DNA of 64,000 bases, taken from Limibacter armeniacum (lineage in GTDB: Bacteria > Bacteroidota > Bacteroidia > Cytophagales > Flammeovirgaceae). The notes beneath the pieces were generated by a model, which saw only the letters and a program-made list of their open reading frames with translations, searched no databases and was not told the origin of the DNA. Position numbers and translations under genes: made by a program. The stretch's first letter is position 1. Every line of letters starts with the position of its first letter. Below are positions 46,809 to 57,075 of this stretch, one piece after another. The stretch is taken from NCBI RefSeq assembly GCF_036880985.1, contig NZ_JBAJNO010000006.1, positions 1-64,000 on the forward strand, read 5' to 3'.

Positions 46809-48365
46809 TTAGTTTGCTGAATTAGGAGAGAGGTTTTTGTTGTTGTTCAGCTCAGACTGAGGAATAGGCAAGTATTCTTTACCTGCTACCCAAGTGTTAA
46901 AGTCACTGTCATGCTCTTTAAGAAGGGAGAGCTTTTCAGGCTTGTACAACCATCCCCAACGAATGATATCATGGATACGGTTTCCTTCGATGGCAAACTC
47001 CAACGCTCTTTCATGGGCTATCTGATCTCTCATCTGCTCCTGTGTCATATCAGGTTTGGTAGTCGCCAAATCAGGAAGTTTTACCCTGTCCCTTACTTGC
47101 TGGATATATTGGTAAGCCCCTGCTGTATTTCCCAACTCATTCAACGTCTCTGCATAAAGCATCAGGATATCTGCATAGCGAAGTACTCTATAGTTGATAC
47201 CCCCAGTAGCTTCCATTGCAAGGTCTGTAGATGCACCCAAACCATCATTGGTGTATTTTCTTGGGTAGATGGCATCTGTAGCAAATGGCCAAGGCTCACC
47301 ATAAGCCAATACAGAGTTGGCTTCCGGCTCATAGGAAGCGATGGTTGTCAGCAAACGAGGGTCTAGCTCTCCATCCACTGTACGCTCTTGCTTATATTCA
47401 TTGTAAATCCAACGGGTAGGCAAGTAATCTGCCCAACCTTTGCCATCCATGGCATAGCTAACACCCAAGCCATTGATCTGTTTCCAGTTAGAGTTAGGCT
47501 CTCCTGTCCAGTTCCAAATAGAACCTGTTGTTGTTGAGAATTGTACCTCAAATAAAGACTCTGAGTTATTCTCGTTTACTTCCGAGAAGTTGTCACGGTA
47601 ATTGGCAACCAAAGAGTAAGTACCAGCCAAATCACCTGAGATCAACTTTTCAAACTCTACCTTTGCATCTTCCCACTGTTGTCTGTAGACATACGCTTTT
47701 CCTAACAAGCCAATTGCTGCACCTTTCGTTGCTCTACCAACCTGTCCTTGATCCGCACCTGATACATTTTTATAAGACACCGGCAATAAATCCTGCGCCA
47801 TGCTCAAGTCGCTGTAGATCTGGTTCCACAATACTTCCTCTGAAGCTGTTTCAGGGTAGTAATCGTTATCATCCTTAGGAAGCTCAGTGATCACTGGCAC
47901 TTGCTTAAACGTAATCGCCAGGTTATAATAAGCTAGTCCTCTCAGGAAGTAAGCCTGTCCCAGTAAACGGTTTTTCAAGTCTGGATCCAATACCTCCTCA
48001 CCCATTTCAGAAACATAAGTAAGTACCTGATTCGAACGGAATACCAAAATGTAATGGTCTCTCCAAATCCATTGCACTTCACCAGCTGTTTCCGGAATAG
48101 TGAACTGTCCACCTAGCTCAAGATAGACAGCAGGGCTATCCCCTTGGAAATCATCCCCTCTGTTATCAGAAAAAGCCGGGAATGTTCTCATATAGGCTCC
48201 ATCGGTAATTAAACCATTGTAAATTGCTGTCACCCCTGCAAACGCTTGTTCTTGTGTTTGCCAGTGAGATGCTAATGTTGGTACATTGGGGTTGACCTGC
48301 TCCAGTTGGTTATCACAGCTAAACAATGTCGCTGCTGCCATAACCGCATATAGTAATTTTTTCAT
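46809..48365 (-). CDS. SusD-like glycan-binding lipoprotein (arabinan locus)
   Basis: 518 residues. Lipobox ATLFSC. RagB/SusD pattern: DNQLEQVNPNVPTLASHWQT at the N-terminus, QAYFLRGLAYYNLAITFKQV (TPR-like helix), RYADILMLYAETLNELGN, and HERALEFAIEGNRIHDIIRW near the end. It is the partner of the SusC encoded 47 bp upstream and binds arabinan-derived chains on the cell surface (context). Confidence 0.95.
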   Translation of the reverse strand: MKKLLYAVMAAATLFSCDNQLEQVNPNVPTLASHWQTQEQAFAGVTAIYNGLITDGAYMRTFPAFSDNRGDDFQGDSPAVYLELGGQFTIPETAGEVQWIWRDHYILVFRSNQVLTYVSEMGEEVLDPDLKNRLLGQAYFLRGLAYYNLAITFKQVPVITELPKDDNDYYPETASEEVLWNQIYSDLSMAQDLLPVSYKNVSGADQGQVGRATKGAAIGLLGKAYVYRQQWEDAKVEFEKLISGDLAGTYSLVANYRDNFSEVNENNSESLFEVQFSTTTGSIWNWTGEPNSNWKQINGLGVSYAMDGKGWADYLPTRWIYNEYKQERTVDGELDPRLLTTIASYEPEANSVLAYGEPWPFATDAIYPRKYTNDGLGASTDLAMEATGGINYRVLRYADILMLYAETLNELGNTAGAYQYIQQVRDRVKLPDLATTKPDMTQEQMRDQIAHERALEFAIEGNRIHDIIRWGWLYKPEKLSLLKEHDSDFNTWVAGKEYLPIPQSELNNNKNLSPNSAN

Positions 48366-48412
48366 GTTCTAATATGCTTATGTGATGTCTGATGATTTAG
48401 GTGCAGCCATTC

Positions 48413-51400
48413 TTAGAATCCTAGCTGCACACCTAGCATAATCGTTCTTGGTTTAGGATAAGAACCTGCATCAAATCCTGGGTTCCAAACACCTGATGTA
48501 AAGTCTGGGTTATAGCCTTTATAGGTTTGGAAAGTATATAGGTTCTGAGCCGTCATGTATACTCTTGCCTTAGACAGCCATTCTACTTTCTCAGTAGGTA
48601 CATTGTAACCCAATGAGATTGTACTGATACGCAAGTGTGTACCATCCTGCAACCATCCCTCACGATCTGAATCTCTACCGTTTCCGTTAGGGTCAGACCA
48701 TACCAAACGAGGGATATTTGTATCTGTATTCGTTGATGTCCAACGGTCCAGCATATCCAAGTGGTAGTTGTCATCACCACCTGTATGCATCAATTGACGA
48801 TACAAGGCATTGTTGATCAGGTATTTTCCAGCACCACTTGCAAACATTGTAAAGTCAAAGTTTTTGTACTCTGCTGAGAACGAAAGACCATAAGTAAATT
48901 TTGGAAGTGCGCTTCCAAGATCTGTACGGTCATAAGCATCAATTACGCCATCAGGTGTACCATCAGGACCGCTCAAGTCCACAAACTTGATATCACCAAC
49001 AGACGTTCCTGCTTCCTGGTATGCGTGGTTATCAATTTCCTCTTGCGTCTGGAAGATGCCGTCTGTCTTAAAACCATAGTGTCTACCAATTTCAGAACCG
49101 ACTGTTGTGATTGAACCAGCACCCAATACTTCATTTACATTCTCACCCAATGCCAATACCTTGTTGCGGTTTGAAGAGATGTTAGCTCCTATATCCCACT
49201 GGAAGTCTCCTGTAATTCTACGGTAGTTCACCGCTACTTCTACCCCTCTGTTTCTCAAAGTACCTGCATTCACGATAGGTGCAGCATTCAGTGAACCAAC
49301 CGAAGCAGGGATTGGCACCCCTACCAAGATATCTCTACTGACACTGTTGTAGTACTCTCCTGACAACAATACCTGTCCATCGAAAAGCTCTACATCCAAA
49401 CCTATGTTTGTTGTTTCTTTCTCTTCCCACTTCAATGTTTCAGAAACTACATTTGTCTGAATCGCTCCCGTCAATCTTTGCTCGTTGCCACTCTCATCTG
49501 TAAATGTATACACCACGTTCGGGTTGATTAGTGGAGAGTAAGCATAGTTACCAATGTTCTCATTACCCAGGATACCCCAGCTGGCACGTAGCTTCAAGCT
49601 TGAAACCTGAGATGGCATAAACTCCATGAAGTCTTCGTTCAACAGTTTCCAACCAATGGCTAACGATGGGAAATAACCGAATTTGTTTGAGGGAGAGAAT
49701 TTCGATGAACCATCTCTTCTCAAAGTTGCAGTCAATAAATAACGATCATCAAAACTATAGTTCACTCTGCTTAGGTAAGAAGACAATACACTCTTATCCT
49801 GATAAGCTCCAGAGCTTTTCTCTTGTCCATTCTCCAATGTCGGGAAGTAAGGTTCTTCATAACCAGATGCTCCTGCATAACGAATGAATGTTTCATTACT
49901 CTGATACATCTGACCTACCAATACATTCAGGTTATGCTTGCCTGAAGAGAAATCATAGGTTAACGTATTCTCAACCAAACCTGCTGTATATTCTCTGCTG
50001 TTGTCCGTAACTCTAGCCAAGTCATTCTTATGGAAATATCCCAAATCAAACTCAGGAATAAATACATAGTCACGTGCCATGGTCTTGTCAACACTGACAT
50101 TGACCTTGTACTTCAAGCTATGTTTCTTTTTATTGAATAGCTCCAACTCTCCATAACCACTTGCAAAGATACGGTCAACATCTGTTGTAGATGTAATCAA
50201 GCTATTGTAACCAATACCATTCACAGAGATAGCATCCTCACGATCTGACAGCGTACCGCCATATCCTCCAAGTTTTGTATCATCATAAAGCCTCATTGTT
50301 GGAATCGCTGTTACGAGGTAGTTCACCAATGGAATCTGTGCACCTGCCAATACACCTGCTCCACTTACCAAAGCATCCTCATTAGATTTTGCATAGAAGA
50401 ATGACTGTCCCATTCTGAAGCGTCCTTTTTCCTGAGTCGTGTTTACACGAGCTGTATAACGCTGATAGTTGGGTCCATTACCCTCGTAAGTGCCCTGATT
50501 TTCAAAGTAATCCAAAGAGACATTATATGTGCTTGATGAACTACCTCCTGAGAAGGAAAGGTTATGGTTCTGACGCATGCCTTGCTTTAGGCCTTCTGCC
50601 TGCCAGTCTGTATCCACATCATCAATGTACTTCACAGACTCTGGGTTGTTAGCAGGAGCCAATAGCTTTCCGTCATTGTAGCGTGCCTCATTGTTAAGTG
50701 TTTGATAGTTCGCACGGCTCGTTACAGGCATTGTTTGCCATACCTCATCGACACCATAGTAGCTGTTATACTCTACTTTCAAAGGGCTTTCTCTCTTACC
50801 TTTTTTGGTTGTAATGATGATGACACCATTCGCCGCTCTTGAACCGTAGATCGCACCAGCAGAAGCATCTTTCAACACCTGCATAGTCTCAATATCATTC
50901 GGGTTGAAATCTCTTGGAACACCGCTGATCGGCACACCATCGATTACATACAATGGATCTGAGTTACCAAATGTACCGATACCCCTGATACGCACTTGAG
51001 GAAAAGCACCTGCCTGTCCGTCACTGTTTACTTGAACACCTGGCGTACGTCCTTGAAGCATCTGGCCTACATCATTGGTAGAAACTGTCTTCAGGTCATC
51101 TACTTTCAGGACTGCTACAGCACCCGTCACATCAGACTTCTTCTGAACACCATACCCCACTACTACAATCTCTTCCAACTGCTGTACATCTTCAGCCAAT
51201 ACCACTGTAATATTAGACTGATCTCTAACCTCCACTTCTTGTGTTATAAACCCAATAGCTGAAATTTGAAGTACTACTACTTCAGTGGGGTTTAGCTCTT
51301 TAATCATAATGGAAAAATTACCATCAAAATCTGTTACGGTACTTTCCATAGTGCCTTTCACCACAATGTGAACACCTGGAATACCCATATCATTCTCTCC

Positions 51401-51565
51401 TGAGGTTACTTTTCCTGATATCTTCCGCTCGTCACTCACCCTCTTCACCGTCTCCGTCAATACAGGCTCTGCGGCATAAAGTCCTGAAGCCGGAAGCATC
51501 AAAACGCAAACCCCACAGAAGACATATTTTATATGTCTCCATGATTTTTGTAAGGATAATTTCAT
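48413..51565 (-). CDS. SusC-like TonB-dependent outer-membrane transporter (arabinan locus)
   Basis: 1050 residues. Signal peptide followed by a carboxypeptidase-D regulatory-like domain (ISGKVTSGENDMGIPGVHIV), TonB plug (EIVVVGYGVQKKSDVTGAVA; DPLYVIDGVPISGVP; LKDASAGAIYGSRAANGVII) and the beta-barrel ending VQLGF. It is the outer-membrane importer for arabino-oligosaccharides, first gene of the SusCD-GH43-GH51-symporter string. A G/C-rich hairpin lies 41 bp upstream of its start. Confidence 0.95.
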   Translation of the reverse strand: MKLSLQKSWRHIKYVFCGVCVLMLPASGLYAAEPVLTETVKRVSDERKISGKVTSGENDMGIPGVHIVVKGTMESTVTDFDGNFSIMIKELNPTEVVVLQISAIGFITQEVEVRDQSNITVVLAEDVQQLEEIVVVGYGVQKKSDVTGAVAVLKVDDLKTVSTNDVGQMLQGRTPGVQVNSDGQAGAFPQVRIRGIGTFGNSDPLYVIDGVPISGVPRDFNPNDIETMQVLKDASAGAIYGSRAANGVIIITTKKGKRESPLKVEYNSYYGVDEVWQTMPVTSRANYQTLNNEARYNDGKLLAPANNPESVKYIDDVDTDWQAEGLKQGMRQNHNLSFSGGSSSSTYNVSLDYFENQGTYEGNGPNYQRYTARVNTTQEKGRFRMGQSFFYAKSNEDALVSGAGVLAGAQIPLVNYLVTAIPTMRLYDDTKLGGYGGTLSDREDAISVNGIGYNSLITSTTDVDRIFASGYGELELFNKKKHSLKYKVNVSVDKTMARDYVFIPEFDLGYFHKNDLARVTDNSREYTAGLVENTLTYDFSSGKHNLNVLVGQMYQSNETFIRYAGASGYEEPYFPTLENGQEKSSGAYQDKSVLSSYLSRVNYSFDDRYLLTATLRRDGSSKFSPSNKFGYFPSLAIGWKLLNEDFMEFMPSQVSSLKLRASWGILGNENIGNYAYSPLINPNVVYTFTDESGNEQRLTGAIQTNVVSETLKWEEKETTNIGLDVELFDGQVLLSGEYYNSVSRDILVGVPIPASVGSLNAAPIVNAGTLRNRGVEVAVNYRRITGDFQWDIGANISSNRNKVLALGENVNEVLGAGSITTVGSEIGRHYGFKTDGIFQTQEEIDNHAYQEAGTSVGDIKFVDLSGPDGTPDGVIDAYDRTDLGSALPKFTYGLSFSAEYKNFDFTMFASGAGKYLINNALYRQLMHTGGDDNYHLDMLDRWTSTNTDTNIPRLVWSDPNGNGRDSDREGWLQDGTHLRISTISLGYNVPTEKVEWLSKARVYMTAQNLYTFQTYKGYNPDFTSGVWNPGFDAGSYPKPRTIMLGVQLGF

Positions 51566-51605
51566 AACTTTAAAGTGCTTTTAATAAAAACTTATAAAAG
51601 TAATT

Positions 51606-51634
51606 GGGGCTCCCAAACTGCCATTTGGGGGCTC
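51606..51634 (-). promoter_or_regulatory. Hairpin in the susC leader
   Basis: GGGGCTCCCAAA (51606-51617) with TTTGGGGGCTC (51624-51634), two wobble pairs, in the ~240-bp gap before the arabinan susC. It could be an attenuator or a terminator for the small upstream gene; no uridine tract follows closely. Confidence 0.5.
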
Positions 51635-51806
51635 TTTCTGTCTCTGAAGCTTCTTATTCAACTGAAAATGAATACTTCAGAAATGGGCGAATTAGTATAA
51701 TTGAAAGTATTTTAACTTCCTTTTCTACCATTCTGACTAACCATTAGGTATAGTTTATTTTCATTTTCTTTACTGTCAGCTGCGCTAGTCCACGACTTTT
51801 GGTCAC

Positions 51807-51989
51807 TCACTTTTTGCTATGCTTTTTTTGCTCTTCCAAAAGCACTTTTTTTAATTGGTCAAACTCCTCCTGAGGCATTTCATGCTGTCTTCTTTGCCTA
51901 AAAAACATTTTAACGGCTGTCAGTATGTCGTCATTATTTTTGTCTAAAGGCTGACTTTTTGGTGCCTCAAATGATGTCTTCTCTTCCAT
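51807..51989 (-). CDS. Small charged protein, 60 residues
   Basis: No family recognised. The sequence is highly charged, without signal or membrane segment: an acidic-proline N-terminus (SFEAPKSQPLDKNNDD) and a helical C-terminal half (PQEEFDQLKKVLLEEQKKHS). Amino-acid composition is that of a real cytosolic protein, but evidence is limited to an open frame between GH127 and susC. Confidence 0.4.
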   Translation of the reverse strand: MEEKTSFEAPKSQPLDKNNDDILTAVKMFFRQRRQHEMPQEEFDQLKKVLLEEQKKHSKK

Positions 51990-52070
51990 AGTAGTAAGTC
52001 AGAGTTTTGACTGGTTTATTTCTATCCGGTTCAAGAGGGCGAAAATTCTTATGATACACATTCCAATAAG

Positions 52071-54431
52071 TTACTGTTCCAGCATCTGCACTACAGTTGT
52101 CGTATCAGTGATTTCCATGAGGCGGCAGTCATAAAGTCCCCCTGCGATATTGGAAGGATAAGCCTGGAATTTCACTTCCACTTTCTCCTTATTTTTCAGC
52201 AGGTTATCAGGGATTATGTAATACTCATAGAAATACCTGTTTGGCAGTTCTCCGACCAGTTCTTTGGTTTTGATCACCACTCCTTCTACCATTATATCAA
52301 ATTTGCGTCCTCCGCTATCACTTCCCCAATACCTACAAGCAATGCCCAAGTTATTTGGTTTGCCTTCCGTTGCCAATTCAAATGAAAACCATCCTCCATC
52401 TTCTGCATGTCTCCACTTGTTTTCCAAACCTCCTGAAACCGTCTTTTCACCTTTCAGGTTATGGTCACGCTCCGGCTGCATCTCCCCTATTCTGATTCGG
52501 TCAACAGTATGTTCTTGTACATACTGTTTCTTTCTAAGCAATGTATTGGCTAGCTCCTGTTTGGCTTCCCATTGTTGTTCGTTCAACACATCCGTATACA
52601 GCATATAGCCTTGCTTGTTGAGCTGATTAAAAGGCCTGAATTTCAGATCGGTTGGTCTTCCTGTATTAGCAGTACTGAAGGTGAGTGTACTTACATCCTC
52701 CATTGCCAACAATGGCTCCTGATTGTCTGCGACAATACTCGGTGTATGATATTCTGAGATGTTTTGGTCTCCAAGGTCTGCAGCCAGTAGAAGTGGACCA
52801 TATAGGAATGCCTTCTTTGTTGTATCTCCAAGCAGTGATTCAGCATGGATATTCATCGGCATGGTATAAGTGATGCGGTCTCCATTTTTCCATGTACGGT
52901 TCAGTGTTACGAAACCATCTTTTCCAATTTCCACTTTTACCGCCTTTCCATTTACTTCCAATTCTGGTGAGGATGCCAACCAATCAGGTTTTCTTAGTTT
53001 GATCTCCAATTTTTTAGGAGAGTCCAAAGCCAGTGTCAGGCTTACCTCTTTCTCCTTAGGATACTCAGTTTCTAACGTAATGCTCGCATTTTGGTCTTTC
53101 CACTCCAGTACTGAAGGAATAAACAGGTTCACAAACAGCTTGTCATCCTTGTGGAAATAAATGGACTCACCATACTTCAAATGATTCTCCCAACCTGTTC
53201 CTACACAGCACCAGAAGTCATTGAATGGTGAACTAAATTTTTTCTTACCACCCGGTTGGTGATTCATATAGTAGCAAACCATTCCTGTCTCAGGGTTTTG
53301 GGATGCCAAAATATGGTTGTAAAGTGCACGCTCGTAGTAATCTCCCTTATCAGCTGATGGCTCCCACTTGAAAAGCATCTTGGTCAGCTTCAGCATATTG
53401 TAAGTATTGCAAGTCTCTGAGCTATAGATCGAAAGTCTTCCTTTCAGGTCGTCAGGCATCCCAAAATGCTCATGGTCACTATTTCCTCCATTGGCATAAG
53501 AGTGGTGCTGAACAACTGTATTCCAGAAAAATTCAGCAACACCCCTTTGCGTTGTGTCACCAGTCTGCTCGTACTGAGCAGCCACCCCTACTACCTTTGG
53601 AATCTGTGTATTGGCATGAAGACCAATAAGTTTGTCTTGACGAGCCAGCAATGGGTTAATAATTTGCTGATGGTTAAAGCGCAGTGAAAGTTGAAGGTAT
53701 TTCTTCTCTCCTGTAACCTCATAAAGGTAAGCCAACGTCTCATTCATACCTCCATGCTCACAGGCTAACATCTGCTGAAACTGTTCGTCTGTTAACTTAT
53801 CTGACAGGTCACACGCCCAATCGCTCAATTTGATCAGCACTGCCTTTGCCTCTTCATTGCCTGTAAATTTGTAGGCATCCGCCAAACCTGCAAACACCTT
53901 ATGTTGTGTATACCACGGCACCCAACCGCCATTCAAGTCAAAGCCTGATGAATAAATCTTGCCTGCAGCTATTTCACTAAAAATCCTATCCTGCTCAGGA
54001 ATTGCCCCTACATATCCATTCCCAAATTCCTGCTGACAACGAGCCAGTTCTGACACAATATATTGGCTTCTGCTGCGCATTTCCTTATCTCCATCTACAG
54101 CATAGGCCATTGAAACCGCAGACAGGTAATGTCCCAAAGAATGCCCTGAAATTCCTCTGCTTTCCCAACCTCCATAAATAGAGTCTTTTGGAGCCAATCC
54201 GGCATAGGCATGAAACCTGTGAAGCAAACGGTCTGGACTCAAGCTCAGCAACCATTCCTTACCTTTCTGAAATGCATGACTGAAAGGGCTTGGCAAAAGC
54301 TTTACTTCTGAAAGCGAAAAATCCTGTACCTCAACAGTGACATCTCCTGCATTTGGCTGCTGCATGTTTCGGCAACCTACCATTGATAGCGTACAAGTCA
54401 GAAAAAATAATATGGCTACTCTTTTTTGCAT
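52071..54431 (-). CDS. GH127 beta-L-arabinofuranosidase (DUF1680), lipoprotein
   Basis: 786 residues. Lipobox LSMVGC. The (alpha/alpha)6 barrel of GH127 shows WESRGISGHSLGHYLSA, GGMNETLAYLYEVTG, ETCNTYNMLKLTKML and FWCCVGTGWENH, the last containing the cysteine pair that carries the catalytic cysteine and zinc ligands in the family. A C-terminal beta domain of the DUF6805 type follows (~665-786; GGWFSFELA, RYFYEYYIIP). It would remove beta-L-arabinofuranose, as found in plant extensins and other glycoproteins, or related pentoses. Confidence 0.9.
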   Translation of the reverse strand: MQKRVAILFFLTCTLSMVGCRNMQQPNAGDVTVEVQDFSLSEVKLLPSPFSHAFQKGKEWLLSLSPDRLLHRFHAYAGLAPKDSIYGGWESRGISGHSLGHYLSAVSMAYAVDGDKEMRSRSQYIVSELARCQQEFGNGYVGAIPEQDRIFSEIAAGKIYSSGFDLNGGWVPWYTQHKVFAGLADAYKFTGNEEAKAVLIKLSDWACDLSDKLTDEQFQQMLACEHGGMNETLAYLYEVTGEKKYLQLSLRFNHQQIINPLLARQDKLIGLHANTQIPKVVGVAAQYEQTGDTTQRGVAEFFWNTVVQHHSYANGGNSDHEHFGMPDDLKGRLSIYSSETCNTYNMLKLTKMLFKWEPSADKGDYYERALYNHILASQNPETGMVCYYMNHQPGGKKKFSSPFNDFWCCVGTGWENHLKYGESIYFHKDDKLFVNLFIPSVLEWKDQNASITLETEYPKEKEVSLTLALDSPKKLEIKLRKPDWLASSPELEVNGKAVKVEIGKDGFVTLNRTWKNGDRITYTMPMNIHAESLLGDTTKKAFLYGPLLLAADLGDQNISEYHTPSIVADNQEPLLAMEDVSTLTFSTANTGRPTDLKFRPFNQLNKQGYMLYTDVLNEQQWEAKQELANTLLRKKQYVQEHTVDRIRIGEMQPERDHNLKGEKTVSGGLENKWRHAEDGGWFSFELATEGKPNNLGIACRYWGSDSGGRKFDIMVEGVVIKTKELVGELPNRYFYEYYIIPDNLLKNKEKVEVKFQAYPSNIAGGLYDCRLMEITDTTTVVQMLEQ

Positions 54432-54923
54432 ACCTGAGATTTAACAGTCTGTATTTAGTGTTCTTTATACATTAATAAAGAGATCAAATACCCCAAAATG
54501 CCCTCACCCAAATCTCAATTTTTCTTAAAAAATTTTCTTACCCGTAGAGATACAACACATAAGTGATTGATTACCTGATTTTTAAATTCATTTATTTTGT
54601 GTTGAAAAATATCAGTTCAGGAGGGTTAAACAATTGAAATTAATATAAGGATGTCAATTATAAATATAATTGTAAGTGTATTCGAAGCAATATAAAAAGA
54701 AATACGGACACGAAATATTCATGCCCGTATAAACAACTATTAACAGATAAGATTATGGATAAACATAGTTCCTGAAAGTCAGGAACCAGCTCCTAATCGT
54801 TTCTCTTTTGAAATCATCCAATTACAACTATTTACACCATTTTGTGCTACTAATGGGTACTTCTATTTGTTTGTCAGCTTTTACTAACCTATAAACATAA
54901 ACGACACATAATATTGAGGTAAA
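54432..54923. other. Intergenic region between GH97 and GH127
   Basis: 492 bp, strongly AT-rich. It contains a hairpin ATACGG (54702-54707) / CCGTAT (54725-54730), about 190 bp past the GH97 stop on the minus strand, which may terminate that transcript weakly. The GH127 promoter must lie near 54450-54650, but no clear -7 box was found. Confidence 0.5.
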
Positions 54924-56873
54924 TCAGAAGACCATCACAAAGCCTCCATTACCTCTCATAGACATTGCTACTTGATTATCTTCATTGGTATAAACCAGTT
55001 CCTTGCTGAAACTATTATTACTATCTCCATCTGTAATCAATACAGCTTCTTTCTTTTCAATAAAAGGCAAGTTCAATACAAATTGCTTCTCCTTATTTTC
55101 ACCATTGATTCCCCCTACGTACCACGTTTCTCCTTTTCTCCTTGCCATAATGACCTCCTTGCCCGGAGTTCCTTCTACCAGTTTTGTTTCATCCCAGCTT
55201 ACTGGAATTTCCCTCATAAAGTCCTGCACATAATCCGGTGTTGTTTGCATTCCTTGAGGTGTTTCTGCAAAGTGTTGTATGCCAGATTGGAACAGTACAG
55301 GAAGTGCTAGCTCAAAAGCATTGCTTGTTTTTCGTTCAAGTCCCGGTAACCCTGAAAAAGCAGTTGGAGTAAAATCCATCGGGTCCATCACATTGCGGGT
55401 AAATGGAATCATTGTACAATGACTCATCGCGCTGTCTGCTCCTTCCTGTGTAAAGGTGATAAATTCCATACCCCTAATGGCTTCTGCCGTTAGTAGGTGC
55501 GGATAAGTACGGTGCCAACCTCTCGGCAATGTACATCCGTGGAAATTGACCATCAGTTTGGCTTCGGCAGCATCTTCCAAGATATCGATATAGTAGTTGA
55601 TGACCGAGTTACCATCACCACCAAAGAAATCCACTTTCACTCCTTTCACACCCATTTCTGCAATGCGTTTGAACTCTTCCAAACGTGTATCTTTCTCCAA
55701 CATCATGTGCTTTGGCGTTTGGTGGGTATCATTCCAATCTCCTGATGAGTTATACCAAAGCAAGACACCAACTCCCTTGCTTTCAGCATATTTCACCAAT
55801 TCACCAATTTGCTCATAACCAATTTGTGTATCCCACAAACCATCAATCAGGCAATACTCCCAACCCATGTCAGCAGCATAGTCGATAAATTCTTTCTGTA
55901 CTTTATATACTGTAAAGTCATCTTTGAGCAATACCCAACTCCATGATGCTCTACCTGGCTTGATCCAATCCGTTGTTTCCAACTTGGAGCCTTGTGCCAA
56001 GTCTGTTCCTAACGTTGATTCCACAATAGTGGATAGTTCTCCTGTTACAATTACCCTCCACGGCGTTGCATATGGCAATGTAAACTGAGGCAATTTCTGT
56101 TTATCTTTTATCACTTCTGCATCCTGAGGGAAGGCTACCTGATAGTTCGTATGATCCTCTGTAAGTGAGTTATCCAATCGGGTACCACAGTAGCCCCTGT
56201 TTAACCCAACCTCTGTAATCATCACCCAATTGTCATTGTTTTTGAACAAGGTAGGGTAAGCCCATCCGGCAGCTATCGACGAAGTGGTACTCACTGGTAC
56301 ATCCTTCAGGAAATACTCTTCATAAGAAGGGTTTGACCTTGCCCAACCCGTTTTGGCTGCTGCCATAGGTTGGAGCCATGCTTTAGCACTTTCCGGAAAA
56401 TGAAAAGTCGTTCTTTCCTCTGTCACCTCCTGTTGGTCGGTTGAGGCATCGGGAAACTGGTAACGGAATGCAACGCCATCATTTGACACTTGGAATACTA
56501 CTTCCATCCTATGTCCATTGGCATTCGATAACTCCACTACTCTACGGTTTGCCTGATATTGGTAATGGCTTTTCTTGCCTTGCACTAAAGAATAACTATC
56601 TGTGACTACTTCTGGTGCTGAAAAAGCAGTCAGTTGAAGGTTTTTAGAAAAATCTTCAGCTTTCATTACCAATCCCAACTCCGAGTCCAACAATACACAG
56701 ACTGTATCACGAAATACATTGTAGACAAGCTTACCATCCTCTGACAAGCTTAAGTTGACTTTGATTTGACCGTTAGGACTTGAAATTTCCATATCATCTT
56801 GTCCTGATTCACAAGAAGATAACAGAAAGCCCATCAACCCAAACAAGAGCCACGATCCTATAATGTATTTCAT
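54924..56873 (-). CDS. GH97 glycosidase, retaining type (alpha-galactosidase-like)
   Basis: 649 residues. Lipobox LLSSC. It differs from the two starch-locus GH97 proteins: the HHE, HEA and GTEY glutamates are replaced, and instead an aspartate, D415, stands in VKGVKVDFFGGDG, the position of the nucleophile in the retaining GH97b enzyme of B. thetaiotaomicron (Asp415). MVNFHGCTLPRGWHRTYPHL and AIRGMEF follow. Retaining GH97 members are known as alpha-galactosidases, and some act on beta-L-arabinopyranosides; the arabinan context favours trimming of side-chain galactose or arabinopyranose. Confidence 0.9.
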   Translation of the reverse strand: MKYIIGSWLLFGLMGFLLSSCESGQDDMEISSPNGQIKVNLSLSEDGKLVYNVFRDTVCVLLDSELGLVMKAEDFSKNLQLTAFSAPEVVTDSYSLVQGKKSHYQYQANRRVVELSNANGHRMEVVFQVSNDGVAFRYQFPDASTDQQEVTEERTTFHFPESAKAWLQPMAAAKTGWARSNPSYEEYFLKDVPVSTTSSIAAGWAYPTLFKNNDNWVMITEVGLNRGYCGTRLDNSLTEDHTNYQVAFPQDAEVIKDKQKLPQFTLPYATPWRVIVTGELSTIVESTLGTDLAQGSKLETTDWIKPGRASWSWVLLKDDFTVYKVQKEFIDYAADMGWEYCLIDGLWDTQIGYEQIGELVKYAESKGVGVLLWYNSSGDWNDTHQTPKHMMLEKDTRLEEFKRIAEMGVKGVKVDFFGGDGNSVINYYIDILEDAAEAKLMVNFHGCTLPRGWHRTYPHLLTAEAIRGMEFITFTQEGADSAMSHCTMIPFTRNVMDPMDFTPTAFSGLPGLERKTSNAFELALPVLFQSGIQHFAETPQGMQTTPDYVQDFMREIPVSWDETKLVEGTPGKEVIMARRKGETWYVGGINGENKEKQFVLNLPFIEKKEAVLITDGDSNNSFSKELVYTNEDNQVAMSMRGNGGFVMVF

Positions 56874-56986
56874 TTCCGTATAGTGTTGATTTTACAATAA
56901 TTTATCTTGTTTTAATATAAGAGAGGGAAACAGGCTAAAAGCCCTCACCAATTTTAGATTTTTTTCAGATTATTTTAATCAAAGTA

Positions 56987-57017
56987 AAAGCCTTGGCAGA
57001 ATATCCACCAAGGCTTT
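56987..57017 (-). terminator. Terminator after araA
   Basis: AAAGCCTTGG (56987-56996) / CCAAGGCTTT (57008-57017), 11-nt loop, some T-rich sequence beyond on the minus strand. It ends the tal-tkt-araBDA transcript. Confidence 0.75.
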
Positions 57018-57075
57018 CCAATTATTATACACACTTAGTATTGCCAGAATACTTCCTCAGAAGTAACCTACAATC

